Positions 17,310-25,577 of a DNA stretch of 33,915 bases are shown here, piece after piece. Numbering within the stretch: position 1 is the stretch's first letter; each line of letters begins with the position of its first letter. The notes below the pieces were generated by a model. The model had not been told where the DNA came from and did not search any database. It saw nothing but the letters and a program-made list of their open reading frames with translations. A program made the position numbers and the translations under genes. This DNA is from Phycisphaerales bacterium (lineage in GTDB: Bacteria; Planctomycetota; Phycisphaerae; UBA1845; Fen-1342), in assembly GCA_016795025.1 (NCBI GenBank), contig JAEUIR010000022.1:1-33915 (forward strand), in the 5' to 3' direction.

Positions 17310-18434
17310 TCAGTCCCGTTGCGCCCAGCGCGCCGTAAACTCGTGAATCAACTTCTCGTAGACATCGACGCCACGCGTCAGCTCGTGCATCATGACGAAT
17401 TCATCCGGCGTGTGCGAACGAATGGACTCGCCCGGCCCGATTTTTACGCTCGGCACGCCGCGCAGAAATACCATGTCGCTCATCGTCCGACTGCCGGCCG
17501 GCGGATTGCCCGATGCGACGACGGCGGCGCGGACGATCGGCTCATCTGCGGCTGTTTCGATCGGAGTCAACCGTTCGCTGTGGATGTTCACCTCGCACGA
17601 TAGCGCCGCGCGCACGCGCTCGACGATCTCCCGATGCGAAAGCGTCGGCGTCGTGCGCACATCAACCCAGAACTCGCACGAATCGGGCACGACGTTCCGC
17701 GCGACTCCGCCCGCGATCATTGTCACATGCGCATGGATCGCGCCCAGCACCGCATGCGGCGGCTCCCAGTTAATCCCGCGCAAACGCGCGATGTCGGCCG
17801 CTGCGTTCGCGATGGCATTATTCGGCGTATCCGCCGGCGTGTTGGCCGGATGGCCGGTGCGGCCGCGCGCCACACACCGCAGCACGAGCAGGCCGCGCTG
17901 TGCAATCATCGGAGCAAGACCAGTCGGCTCGCCGACGATCGCGGCGTCGAGCGGCTGAAGTCGCGGAAGAACGGCTGACAAACCCTGTCCGCTGATCTCC
18001 TCCTCGGCGGTCAGGGCGAGCACGATTGTCGCATCGCATCGCTCGCCGGCATCGCGGGCTCGCTGAATTCGCACAGCCGTCTCGACCAGGGACGCACCGC
18101 AACCCTTTGCGTCATTTACACCCAGACCGATGACACGATCGGACTCAATGCGCACATTCCACGGATCGCCGCTCCAGCCGGCGGCCGGCGGAACTGTGTC
18201 GATGTGGGAATTCAGCAACAGTCGCGGCCGCGTCGCGTCGCCAAATTCGCACCACACATTGTTTCCGTCGCGGCGTGCCTGGAAACCGAGCGCGGCCAGT
18301 TCGCGATGAACTTCATCAGCAAGCGATTGCTCCTCGCGCGAAACGCTGCGGATGCGGCTCCAGCGCGCCACGCGCTCGCAAACCGGGCTGAGCGCCGTAC
18401 ACGAAACCGAAATGTCGGTGCGCGACTGCGTCAT
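17310..18434 (-). CDS. argE: M20-family deacylase, ArgE type (probably N-acylcitrulline deacylase)
   Basis: The predicted product has 374 aa. The open frame extends upstream into argB, but the ATG at 18434 overlaps the argB stop by 4 nt (ATGA) and gives the family length. It is a di-zinc amidohydrolase of the M20/ArgE/DapE family. Metal-site motifs are LLNSHIDTVP (His77, Asp79), GVNDAKG (Asp108) and TAEEE (catalytic Glu145, metal Glu146), plus GEPTG at about 175 and a dimerisation domain in the middle. In a classical pathway it would deacetylate acetylornithine. Because the operon carries an N-acylornithine carbamoyltransferase and no argJ, the logical substrate is N-acetyl- or N-succinylcitrulline. 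Confidence 0.88.
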   Translation of the reverse strand: MTQSRTDISVSCTALSPVCERVARWSRIRSVSREEQSLADEVHRELAALGFQARRDGNNVWCEFGDATRPRLLLNSHIDTVPPAAGWSGDPWNVRIESDRVIGLGVNDAKGCGASLVETAVRIQRARDAGERCDATIVLALTAEEEISGQGLSAVLPRLQPLDAAIVGEPTGLAPMIAQRGLLVLRCVARGRTGHPANTPADTPNNAIANAAADIARLRGINWEPPHAVLGAIHAHVTMIAGGVARNVVPDSCEFWVDVRTTPTLSHREIVERVRAALSCEVNIHSERLTPIETAADEPIVRAAVVASGNPPAGSRTMSDMVFLRGVPSVKIGPGESIRSHTPDEFVMMHELTRGVDVYEKLIHEFTARWAQRD

Positions 18435-19366
18435 GTCAGCGCCGGTTGCGCGGTCGAGGCCCCGCGACGCCTGGCGACGATCAGTGTGCCGCACCCCTCG
18501 TTTGTAAACACCTCGGCGAGCAGCGCATCCGGCGTAAGGCCGTTCACCACATGGACGCGAGGCACGCCGCCTCGCAGTGCGTCGCCGCATGCCGCCAGCT
18601 TCGGCAGCATTCCGCCGTGTATCACGCCGCGCTGCACGAGTGAGTCGAGATCGTCCAGGTCCAAATGCGTCTGAAGCGAGGAATGATCGTTGAGGTCAAG
18701 CATGACACCGTCCACCGTCGTGAGCAGAATGTATTTGACGGCTTTCAACTCGATGGCGATGCGGGCGGCGATCGTGTCCGCATTCACGTTAAACACGCTG
18801 CCCTGTCCGTCCGCGGCGAGCGATGCAACCACCGGAACAAAGCGATTCGCGAGCAGATTTTCGAGCACAGACGGGCGCACCGCCATGATATCGCCGACAT
18901 GGCCGAAATCGACCTCGCGGCGCTGGCCGGATTCGGGGTCGTCGATGAGGCGCGGCGGACGGCGCACAGCTGTAATCAACTCGCCATCCACGCCCGACAA
19001 GCCGACCGCGGCCGCATCGTATTTCCGCAGGGCGGCAACGACGTTGGTGCTAATCGTCCCGGCAAAAACCATCTTGGCCAGTTCGAGCGTGGGCGCATCC
19101 GTGACTCGCCGGCCAACGACGAAGCGCGGTTCGATGCCCATTTTCTTCTCGGCGGCGCTAAGTTGATCGCCGCCGCCGTGAACCAGGACAATGCGTATGC
19201 CGACAGTGGTGAGCAGCGCCACCTGCTCTGCAAGATTGTCGAGCGCCGAACCGGGATCGCAGAGTTTTCCGCCGAGCTTAACAACGAATGTGCGCCCTTC
19301 GAACGCGCGAATGTATGGAATCGCGGTTCGCAACGCTTTCATACCCGGGTGAAAATGTGTGTGCAT
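18431..19366 (-). CDS. argB: N-acylglutamate kinase (amino-acid kinase family)
   Basis: The predicted product has 311 aa. The ATG at 19366 follows an AAGGAG site; the longer frame upstream runs into argF' and is not used. It phosphorylates N-acetyl- (or N-succinyl-) glutamate at the gamma carboxylate. Family motifs are VVKLGGKL (ATP site), LVHGGGDQLS, VGRRVTDAPTLELAKMVFAG and VFNVNADTIAARIA. A helical extension of about 25 residues before the first strand (KALRTAIPYIRAFEG) resembles the N-helix that makes some NAG kinases arginine-sensitive, so feedback inhibition is plausible. It has no fused GNAT synthase domain, unlike the Xanthomonas ArgB fusion. The usual HGGGPQ is HGGGDQ here. Confidence 0.92.
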   Translation of the reverse strand: MHTHFHPGMKALRTAIPYIRAFEGRTFVVKLGGKLCDPGSALDNLAEQVALLTTVGIRIVLVHGGGDQLSAAEKKMGIEPRFVVGRRVTDAPTLELAKMVFAGTISTNVVAALRKYDAAAVGLSGVDGELITAVRRPPRLIDDPESGQRREVDFGHVGDIMAVRPSVLENLLANRFVPVVASLAADGQGSVFNVNADTIAARIAIELKAVKYILLTTVDGVMLDLNDHSSLQTHLDLDDLDSLVQRGVIHGGMLPKLAACGDALRGGVPRVHVVNGLTPDALLAEVFTNEGCGTLIVARRRGASTAQPALT

Positions 19367-19439
19367 TCGCTTCGACTCCTTTCGAGACCCTTCGCACCGC
19401 AACTCGCGCCAGAGTAACGCCTGTCTTATCGAGGCAACG

Positions 19440-20498
19440 CTACGAACGGCCACTCGGCGGACCGAGCAGATTCGCCAGAATCGCCGCTTGAGCCCACATG
19501 CGGTTTTCAGCCTGATCCACCACGATGCAGCGCGAATCGTCCAGTGCATCATCCGCGATCACGACGTTGCGCCGCACGGGCAGACAGTGCATCAGCACGC
19601 TCTCCGACGTGGCCAGGTTGCGCTGAGTCACCATCCAGTTCGCGTGACGCGCGAAGCTGTCGCGCTGCCCATCAGCATCTCCATAGAACTGCGGGCTGCC
19701 CCAGCTTTTCACATATAGCACTTCCGCGCTCGCGCATGCCGCCGCCTGATCGTGTGTCACCATGAACTCCGTCCCGGCCCGATCGCACCATTGCTTCGCG
19801 CGAGCCAGCACATCCGCGTTCAATTCGTAACCAGGTGGATGCGCGATCGTCAGGTTCATCCCAGCCGCAGCCGCGCACAAGACCGCCGAATGCGGCACGG
19901 CCATCGGCGTGGCCTTGGCTTGCGGCGCCCAGGTGAGCGTGAATCGGCGGCCCGCGGCAGATCCGAATCGTTCATCGATGGTCATCCAGTCGGCGAGCGC
20001 CTGACACGGGTGCTCGGTGGCGGATTCGAGACTGACCACCGGAACCGTCGCGAAACGCGCGAACGCCCGAAGCAGGGCGTCCTGAGCGTCTTCGGCGGCG
20101 CTTTTCATGCCTGCAAACGTCCGTACACCGATGATGTTGCAATAACGGCTAAGCACGGGCGCTGCTTCGCGAATGTGCTCAGCGGCCGCGCCGTTCATCA
20201 CGACGCCGTCGCGATACTCCAGATTCCATGTATCGCCGCCGACGTTCAGCGTGATCGCGTGTCCGCCGAAACGCATCATGGCCGCTTCGAACGATGTGCG
20301 AGTGCGGAGCGATGGGTTGAAAAACACCATGCCTAGAATGCGCCCGAATATCGCGTCCGCCGCGTGTTGATCACGTCCGGCCTTGATCTCGCGGGCGGAT
20401 TTCACCAGCGCGGCGAGTTCGTTCGGTTCATGATCCACGAAGGACAGCCAGTGGCGCGGCTTCACCCCCGGCGATTTCGACTTAATGACAGTGGTCAT
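19440..20498 (-). CDS. argF': N-acylornithine carbamoyltransferase (ArgF'), probably N-succinylornithine type
   Basis: The predicted product has 352 aa. The ATG at 20498 overlaps the argD stop by 4 nt and is preceded by AGGAGG. It transfers a carbamoyl group to an N-acylated ornithine. The carbamoyl-phosphate motif reads FFNPSLRTRTSFE (SxRTR), the HPCQ motif is TEHPCQALAD, and the C-terminal motif is HCLPVRRNVV (304-313), not the HCLPxH of ordinary ornithine enzymes. The LTWAPQAKATPMAVPHS stretch (from residue 188) matches the LTWTYHPKPLNTAVANS region I recall from Xanthomonas AOTCase. At the residue that separates acetyl- (Glu92) from succinyl-specific (Pro90) enzymes, this protein has Ala106, within NGAAAEHI. 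A 73-nt gap separates it from argB. Confidence 0.9.
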   Translation of the reverse strand: MTTVIKSKSPGVKPRHWLSFVDHEPNELAALVKSAREIKAGRDQHAADAIFGRILGMVFFNPSLRTRTSFEAAMMRFGGHAITLNVGGDTWNLEYRDGVVMNGAAAEHIREAAPVLSRYCNIIGVRTFAGMKSAAEDAQDALLRAFARFATVPVVSLESATEHPCQALADWMTIDERFGSAAGRRFTLTWAPQAKATPMAVPHSAVLCAAAAGMNLTIAHPPGYELNADVLARAKQWCDRAGTEFMVTHDQAAACASAEVLYVKSWGSPQFYGDADGQRDSFARHANWMVTQRNLATSESVLMHCLPVRRNVVIADDALDDSRCIVVDQAENRMWAQAAILANLLGPPSGRS

Positions 20499-21655
20499 AT
20501 GGCCGCCTCCTTTCCTGCGCCAATCCAATGCAACGCGCGGCCGAGTTCGTCGATGGCCTCGAACGGCAAATTCATCGGGGGCATGAGCCTCAACACGTGC
20601 GAATCGGCGCTCGTTCCGGTGACAAATCCAAGATCGAACAACTCAGCTTGAATCTGCTTTGCGGGCCGGGTCGTCCGAAGGCCAATCAGGCAGCCGCGGC
20701 CCAGCACGTCACAAACCGGGCCGATACGAAGTGCGGCGCGCATCCGGTCGCCGAGCTGCGCAGCTCGCGCGATCAACTCTTCGCGCTCGATCACGTCCAA
20801 CACCGCCAGCATTGCGGCGCACGCCAGCGGTCCGCCGCCGAAAGTGGAGCCGAGGTCGCCCCCGGCGACGCGCGAACCCACGCGCGAGTTCATCAGCACT
20901 GCACCGACAGGAAATCCGTTTGCAAGGCTCTTCGCGCTGGTGACGATGTCCGGCTGTGTACCGTGCTCGCCCGCGATGTACGCTCGCCCACAGCGCCCGA
21001 CTCCGGTCTGAATCTCGTCGAAAACCAGCAGCGCGCCGATTTCGTCGCAGCGGCGGCGGAGAGCGGCGAGAAAAGCGGGATCGAGCGTCACAATGCCCGC
21101 GATGCTCTCGATCGGCTCCACGATGACGGCCGCTACGCGATCGTCGATGCGCCGGATGTCGTCCAGGTCGTTCAGTTTCAAACGGACGCTCTCGGTGAGC
21201 AGCTTTGCAAACGGCTTGCGGAGCTTCTCCTCCGTCGTCGCGGAGAGCGCGAGCAGTGTTCGGCCGTGCCAGCCGCCATCGGCCACGGCTATTTTCTCAC
21301 GGTTGGTCTGTTGAATTGCGAGCTTCAGCGCGTTTTCGTTCGCTTCCGCGCCGCTGTTGCAGAAAAAAACGTGACGCAGTCCCGCCCCGGCGAACGCAAC
21401 CAATCGCTCGGCCGCTCGTGTACGGATCTCAAGCGGCACCACATTCGAATAAAAGGCCAGCTCGCGGGCCTGCCGCACGATCGCGTCGGCGACCGCCGCG
21501 TGCGAATGGCCGATGCCGCACACCGCGTGCCCGCCGTAAAAATCCCACATTTCGCGGCCGTCGCGCAAGCGCACGCGCGAACCCACACCCGAGACAATCT
21601 CGAACGGGAACTGCGCGTATGTGTCGATCAGCGCGGATGACTTCGCGTCGTGCAT
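20495..21655 (-). CDS. argD: N-acylornithine aminotransferase
   Basis: The predicted product has 386 aa. The ATG at 21655 (MHDAKSS) lies 13 nt after argC; the longer open frame overlaps argC and is not needed. It is a class-III, PLP-dependent aminotransferase converting N-acylglutamate semialdehyde to N-acylornithine with glutamate as donor. Visible hallmarks are GHAVCGIGHSH, FFCNSGAEANENALKLA, LLVFDEIQTGVGRCG (PLP Asp) and the Schiff-base lysine in TSAKSLANGFPVGA. The length is normal for ArgD. Whether it prefers acetyl- or succinyl-substrates cannot be read; many ArgD enzymes accept both. Confidence 0.94.
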   Translation of the reverse strand: MHDAKSSALIDTYAQFPFEIVSGVGSRVRLRDGREMWDFYGGHAVCGIGHSHAAVADAIVRQARELAFYSNVVPLEIRTRAAERLVAFAGAGLRHVFFCNSGAEANENALKLAIQQTNREKIAVADGGWHGRTLLALSATTEEKLRKPFAKLLTESVRLKLNDLDDIRRIDDRVAAVIVEPIESIAGIVTLDPAFLAALRRRCDEIGALLVFDEIQTGVGRCGRAYIAGEHGTQPDIVTSAKSLANGFPVGAVLMNSRVGSRVAGGDLGSTFGGGPLACAAMLAVLDVIEREELIARAAQLGDRMRAALRIGPVCDVLGRGCLIGLRTTRPAKQIQAELFDLGFVTGTSADSHVLRLMPPMNLPFEAIDELGRALHWIGAGKEAAI

Positions 21656-21668
21656 GTTGACAATCGCC

Positions 21669-22733
21669 CTATACCGGCCGGAGCGACGGCATCCACAGCC
21701 CCGTCGTCTCGGGCAGACCACAAAGGATGTTCATGTTCTGGATCGCCGCGCCTGCCATACCCTTAACAAGATTGTCGATGGCGGCCATCGTGATGATCTG
21801 CCGCCCGCGCGCTGCGACCGCGATGTCGCAGAAATTTGAGCCGACCACGTCTTGTAGCGTGGGCGTATCGTCAACGACGCGCACGAACGGACATTGCAAA
21901 TAGAACATCGTGAAGCGCTCGCGCAGCGCCGCAGCCTCGATCGGCTCGGCCGCGCTCAAATGGGCCGTGACGAAAATACCACGCGACGTGTCCATGCTCT
22001 GCGCGACAAAACTGAGCGCGATTCGCTCGCCGCGCGGGTCGCCCCAGGCTTGCAGGATTTCGCCCTCATGCTGATGCGCGAGCGGCTTATAGGCGCGAAA
22101 ATCCGCGTGCCGCGTCGGGTGATGCGTCGTTTCCTTCAATTGCCGCCCCGAGCCGCTTGAACCGGTCTTCGCGTCGATCACGATCGGGCCGCGAAAATCG
22201 CCGCTCGCCAGCGGCGCCGCCGCGAGAATCGCGGCCGTCGCCAGACAACCGGGATTCGCGATGTGCCTGGCGGCCGCAATCGCCTTACGGTTCACCTCCG
22301 GCAACCCATATGCAAAGCGTCCGCGCCACGGCGAACCAGCGGGCGTCTCCGGATAATAGCGCTGGTGCGAGGCGGAGTCGGCGATGCGCAAATCACCGGA
22401 CAGATCGATCACGTGCAGCTTCGACGCAAGCGGCGATTGCGCGACACGATCCAGCAGCGCGGCGATGGCGGCGCTGCTGGCGGCATGCGGCAGCGCCGAG
22501 AAAACAACCGCGTGATCCGCGTCGCCGAGCGGCGCGAAATCGAGATCGCCGGTCGTCGTAAATGTGTAAAAGCCGCGCAAGTGGCGATGCAGCTCGTCGA
22601 TGCGCTCGCCGCCGCGCGACGTGGACGTCGCGCCGATCACGCGTGTGTACGGATGCTGCGTCAGCAACCGCAGCAGCTCGCCCGCGCCGTAGCCGCTCGC
22701 GCCCAGAATACCCACGTTGATCCGCGGCGTCAT
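21669..22733 (-). CDS. argC: N-acyl-gamma-glutamyl-phosphate reductase
   Basis: This 354-aa NADPH-dependent enzyme reduces N-acylglutamyl phosphate to the semialdehyde. The N-terminal dinucleotide motif GILGASGYGAGELLRLL and the catalytic cysteine in ANPGCLATAAILA are clear, with a conserved loop RFAYGLPEVNR before it. The ATG overlaps the stop of gene X by 4 nt (ATGA), so translation should be coupled. The length fits the long, roughly 340-350 aa ArgC type. There are no missing residues or truncation. Confidence 0.95.
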   Translation of the reverse strand: MTPRINVGILGASGYGAGELLRLLTQHPYTRVIGATSTSRGGERIDELHRHLRGFYTFTTTGDLDFAPLGDADHAVVFSALPHAASSAAIAALLDRVAQSPLASKLHVIDLSGDLRIADSASHQRYYPETPAGSPWRGRFAYGLPEVNRKAIAAARHIANPGCLATAAILAAAPLASGDFRGPIVIDAKTGSSGSGRQLKETTHHPTRHADFRAYKPLAHQHEGEILQAWGDPRGERIALSFVAQSMDTSRGIFVTAHLSAAEPIEAAALRERFTMFYLQCPFVRVVDDTPTLQDVVGSNFCDIAVAARGRQIITMAAIDNLVKGMAGAAIQNMNILCGLPETTGLWMPSLRPV

Positions 22734-23803
22734 GCGACCACCTTTTTCAGGCGGCCGTTCAGCCGCGACGCGATGAATTCGCCAAGCTGCGGGCCATTCG
22801 TGCGGGCATTGATCGCCTCCAGCCCGAGCTGCTCCCGAACATAGCGCACACCGACGTTATTGTCCGTCGTCGGTCCGCTGAATACGTCGATCTTCAGACC
22901 AAATTCATTGCGCATCACCTGAACAGCGCCCCACGCGCCAACGGGATCGTTCGCGCACATGACCATCGCGGATGCGCGCGATGCCAATTCACGATCACGC
23001 AGGATATCCTGCACGCCGTATTCGCCCAATATGCCGTCTCCCAGCTCGGCGACAATCACTTGCGCGCCGCTCGCGCCCAGATGACTCACCAAGCCGCGCG
23101 CCACGCGAACGGCAGTCGCGCCGGTCGTCGTGACGACGCCCGCGTCCGTGAACGAAACGGCGAGCTTCGCGCCGTAATCAAGCATTTGAAGCGTGTCGCG
23201 CCGCAGCGAAACGCCGGTGAGCTTGCAGCCCCCCACCGCCAGACCGCGCGTCGCGAGTTGGCGAATGAGTTGGCACGCGGCCGAGGTCTTGCCGCTGCTC
23301 ATGCAGGTTCCCGCGACGTATACCACGGGCACATCGGGCGTGCCCGCGTCATCGCCGCAATCGATCGCGTTCATGCGAATTGTCGCGTGCACGCCGCTGC
23401 GATCCTCAAAATCCGGGAACACCAGCACGGCGCCGAGGACTTCAACATCGAACGGCCGGCCGACATCAGGGTTTTGCGAAGTGCAAATGCCGATGACGCC
23501 GCCGAGATTCAGCAATTGCAGTTTTTGGCCGACCGTGACGCTTTCTGGCACGATTCCCGAATAACCATGAAGCGCGTTGCGCGGACCGAGCACGCCCACG
23601 ATGATGTCGCCATGATGAAGCGTCACCATCCGGCCGTGAGGATCTTCAAGCTGGTTGTAAACATTCTTTTCGCCGTGAATGCGGCCGGCAATGACGTAAC
23701 CTTCGGCTGCGATGATCTGATCCGTCACGCGGATATCGCGGCGCGTCACGACATTTCGGGTCGATGAGGCGATCTTGTCCACCCACAGCCTTTGCAACGT
23801 CAT
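22730..23803 (-). CDS. Unrecognised P-loop protein (gene X) embedded in the arginine operon
   Basis: The predicted product has 357 aa and I do not recognise it with certainty. Residues 1-150 form a beta-rich, probably barrel-like domain (HHGDIIVGVLGPRNALHGYSG) without signal peptide or membrane helix. Residues about 158-340 are a P-loop NTPase-like domain with Walker A GTCMSSGKT (165-173), a region like Walker B (VIVAELGDG, about 239-247), and CANDPVGAWGA near 274-284. The layout recalls MobB/BioD-type and DUF1611 (DgcN) proteins; DgcN is a glutamate N-acetyltransferase. The gene overlaps argG and argC by 4 nt on each side and has a GGGAG site. Its position suggests a step of arginine synthesis, perhaps the absent N-acylglutamate synthase. 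That function is inferred from context only. Confidence 0.85.
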   Translation of the reverse strand: MTLQRLWVDKIASSTRNVVTRRDIRVTDQIIAAEGYVIAGRIHGEKNVYNQLEDPHGRMVTLHHGDIIVGVLGPRNALHGYSGIVPESVTVGQKLQLLNLGGVIGICTSQNPDVGRPFDVEVLGAVLVFPDFEDRSGVHATIRMNAIDCGDDAGTPDVPVVYVAGTCMSSGKTSAACQLIRQLATRGLAVGGCKLTGVSLRRDTLQMLDYGAKLAVSFTDAGVVTTTGATAVRVARGLVSHLGASGAQVIVAELGDGILGEYGVQDILRDRELASRASAMVMCANDPVGAWGAVQVMRNEFGLKIDVFSGPTTDNNVGVRYVREQLGLEAINARTNGPQLGEFIASRLNGRLKKVVA

Positions 23804-25023
23804 TCTCCCTTCCGCGCGGCATCGCCGAGTCGGCCGGCCCGCGCAAGCAACTCGTCATGCACTCCGTAAAGCTTCGAAAAACCGGCGGCGTCCGTGCTCG
23901 TCCACAGCCGCGACGCCTCGCCGTACAGTGCTAGTTCGCTGTTCATCAGCGAATATTCGCTCGTCGCGCCCAGCACCGTGGCCATGCCCTGATGCAGTCG
24001 CACCCACACATCTCCCGTGACGCGGCGCTGCGATGAGATCAGGAACGCCTCGATGTCGCGCATCAGCGGATCAAAGAACCGCGCTTCGTGGACAAACTGG
24101 CCGTACAGATCGCCCAGCGTCTGCTTCCAGAATTGCTGATTTCGCGACAGCACGAGTTTTTCGAGCTCGCGGTGCGCGGACAGCAGCGTCACCGGCGCGG
24201 GGGCCTCGAACGCAACGCGGCCCTTGATGCCGAGAATCGTGTCGCCGACGTGCATGCCGCGCCCGACGCCGTGGCGCGCGGCGATTTCGTTCAAGCGCTC
24301 GATCAGCGCAACAGGCTCCGACGGCGCGCCATCGATCGCGACCGGAACGCCGGCGTCGAAGCGCAATATGACGTCCTGCGGGGCGGCGGGCCTCTGAGCG
24401 GGATCCGCTGTGACGACGTACGCCTCTTCCGGCAGAACACCGTCGCTGCGGTGCGTTTCGACGCCGCCAATGGTCGTTCCCCACAGTCCACGATTGACGC
24501 TGTACTTCGTCGTTTTTGGGGGAATGACGATGTTGTGCTTCGCCAGGTATGCGGTTTCCTGCTCGCGCGAGAGCGATTGGTCGCGGATCGGCGTCAGAAT
24601 CTGAACGCCCGGCGCAAAGACACGGAGAGCGACGTCAAAACGCACCTGATCGTTGCCCGCGCCGGTCGAACCGTGCGCCACCGCGGCGGCCCCGATTTCC
24701 ACCGCATGCTGCGCGCAGCGGCGCGCCTGCACGACGCGCTCCGCCGAAACGCTCAGCGGATAAACGCCACCGCGCGTGGCGTTCGCCGCAATCAGGTAGC
24801 GAATCACGTCGCGGAACAGCTCTCCACGGCCATCGACCACCGCGAAGTTCGCCACGCCGGCGCGCTGGGCGGCAGTGCGTATCGCGGCCAGATCGTCGGG
24901 TGTGAACCCGCCGGTGTTCACGGTGATCGCGTGAACGTCATATCCCTGCTCGCGCAGCCACACCGCGCAGTATTGCGTGTCCAAGCCGCCGGAGAAAGCG
25001 AGCACGACCTTCGGTCTCATCAT
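23800..25023 (-). CDS. argG: Argininosuccinate synthase
   Basis: The predicted product has 407 aa. The ATG at 25023 overlaps the argR stop (ATGA) and has a strong GGAGG site; a much longer open frame upstream is only a shadow of argR. It joins citrulline and aspartate with ATP. The N-terminal PP-loop is VVLAFSGGLDTQY, followed by VNTGGFTPDD, YPLSVSAERV, AHGSTGAGNDQVRFD and NRGLWGTTIGGVET. These spellings, especially VNTGGF and the GLWGT stretch, match from memory the ArgG subtype of Bacteroidetes rather than the enterobacterial or Bacillus forms. This agrees with the Bacteroides-like carbamoyltransferase in the same operon. Confidence 0.95.
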   Translation of the reverse strand: MMRPKVVLAFSGGLDTQYCAVWLREQGYDVHAITVNTGGFTPDDLAAIRTAAQRAGVANFAVVDGRGELFRDVIRYLIAANATRGGVYPLSVSAERVVQARRCAQHAVEIGAAAVAHGSTGAGNDQVRFDVALRVFAPGVQILTPIRDQSLSREQETAYLAKHNIVIPPKTTKYSVNRGLWGTTIGGVETHRSDGVLPEEAYVVTADPAQRPAAPQDVILRFDAGVPVAIDGAPSEPVALIERLNEIAARHGVGRGMHVGDTILGIKGRVAFEAPAPVTLLSAHRELEKLVLSRNQQFWKQTLGDLYGQFVHEARFFDPLMRDIEAFLISSQRRVTGDVWVRLHQGMATVLGATSEYSLMNSELALYGEASRLWTSTDAAGFSKLYGVHDELLARAGRLGDAARKGE

Positions 25024-25535
25024 TGCGAATCCTCCGGTCCGTTTGCCTGAGCGGATGTCGGCACGGAGTATCCGACATAGCGCGGGATGGCCGACTTCAG
25101 AATGCTGACGACGCGGCCTTGCGCGTTGCGGCTGCGCACGGCGATGAAAATCGTGTCGTCGCCAGCGATCGTGCCGATCGTATCGGGCAGGCGATGCTCG
25201 TCGAGCGCGACGGCCACGGTGCTGGCCGACCCGATCGCGGTGCGCACGACCACGAGGTTGGCGCCGGCCGGCTCGACGCTGGTGACTAATCCATCGATTC
25301 GAGCCGACAAATCGCCGGCGGTCCGGTTTTGCGCGATTTCGCTGAGCTGAACATAACGGCCGTCGGCCTTGACAAGTCCAAGCTCGCGCACGTCGCGACT
25401 GACGCTGGCTTGCGTGACGTCGAAGCCGCGCGAGCGCATCAATCGAACGATCTGCTGCTGGTCGGTGAGGCGGCGCTGCCGCACGAGGCGGAGCAGGTCC
25501 GCCTGTCGTTTCTGTTTGTCTCGTCCACCGCGCAT
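25020..25535 (-). CDS. argR: Arginine repressor
   Basis: This 171-aa ArgR/AhrC family protein has an N-terminal winged helix with FDVTQASVSRDVRELGLVK (about 38-56) that reads ARG boxes. Its C-terminal domain, with GTIAGDDTIFIAV, forms hexamers and binds L-arginine. The ATG at 25535 is chosen because AGGAG lies just upstream and the product then has the normal start; an in-frame ATG 11 codons earlier (25568) would lie inside the promoter. It is the first gene of the arg operon, and its own promoter carries an ARG box, so it should repress itself and all downstream genes when arginine is abundant. Confidence 0.95.
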   Translation of the reverse strand: MRGGRDKQKRQADLLRLVRQRRLTDQQQIVRLMRSRGFDVTQASVSRDVRELGLVKADGRYVQLSEIAQNRTAGDLSARIDGLVTSVEPAGANLVVVRTAIGSASTVAVALDEHRLPDTIGTIAGDDTIFIAVRSRNAQGRVVSILKSAIPRYVGYSVPTSAQANGPEDSQ

Positions 25536-25544
25536 GCCATCTCC

Positions 25545-25577
25545 TGAATAATGCGACAGACCATGCATTATTATTCA
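25545..25577. promoter_or_regulatory. ARG box pair (ArgR operator)
   Basis: TGCATTATTATTCA at 25564-25577 matches the ARG box core TGNATWWWWATNCA at every position. A second, half-conserved box begins TGAAT at 25545 (25545-25558). The centres are about 19 bp apart, close to the paired spacing of known ArgR operators. The good box covers the -10 of the arg operon promoter; the weak one covers the likely start of transcription. Confidence 0.8.

Noticed and set aside
19367-19439. Possible internal promoter in the 73-nt gap before argB
   Set aside because: A TTGCCT is present, but no -10 lies at the right distance on the minus strand and there is no ARG box.
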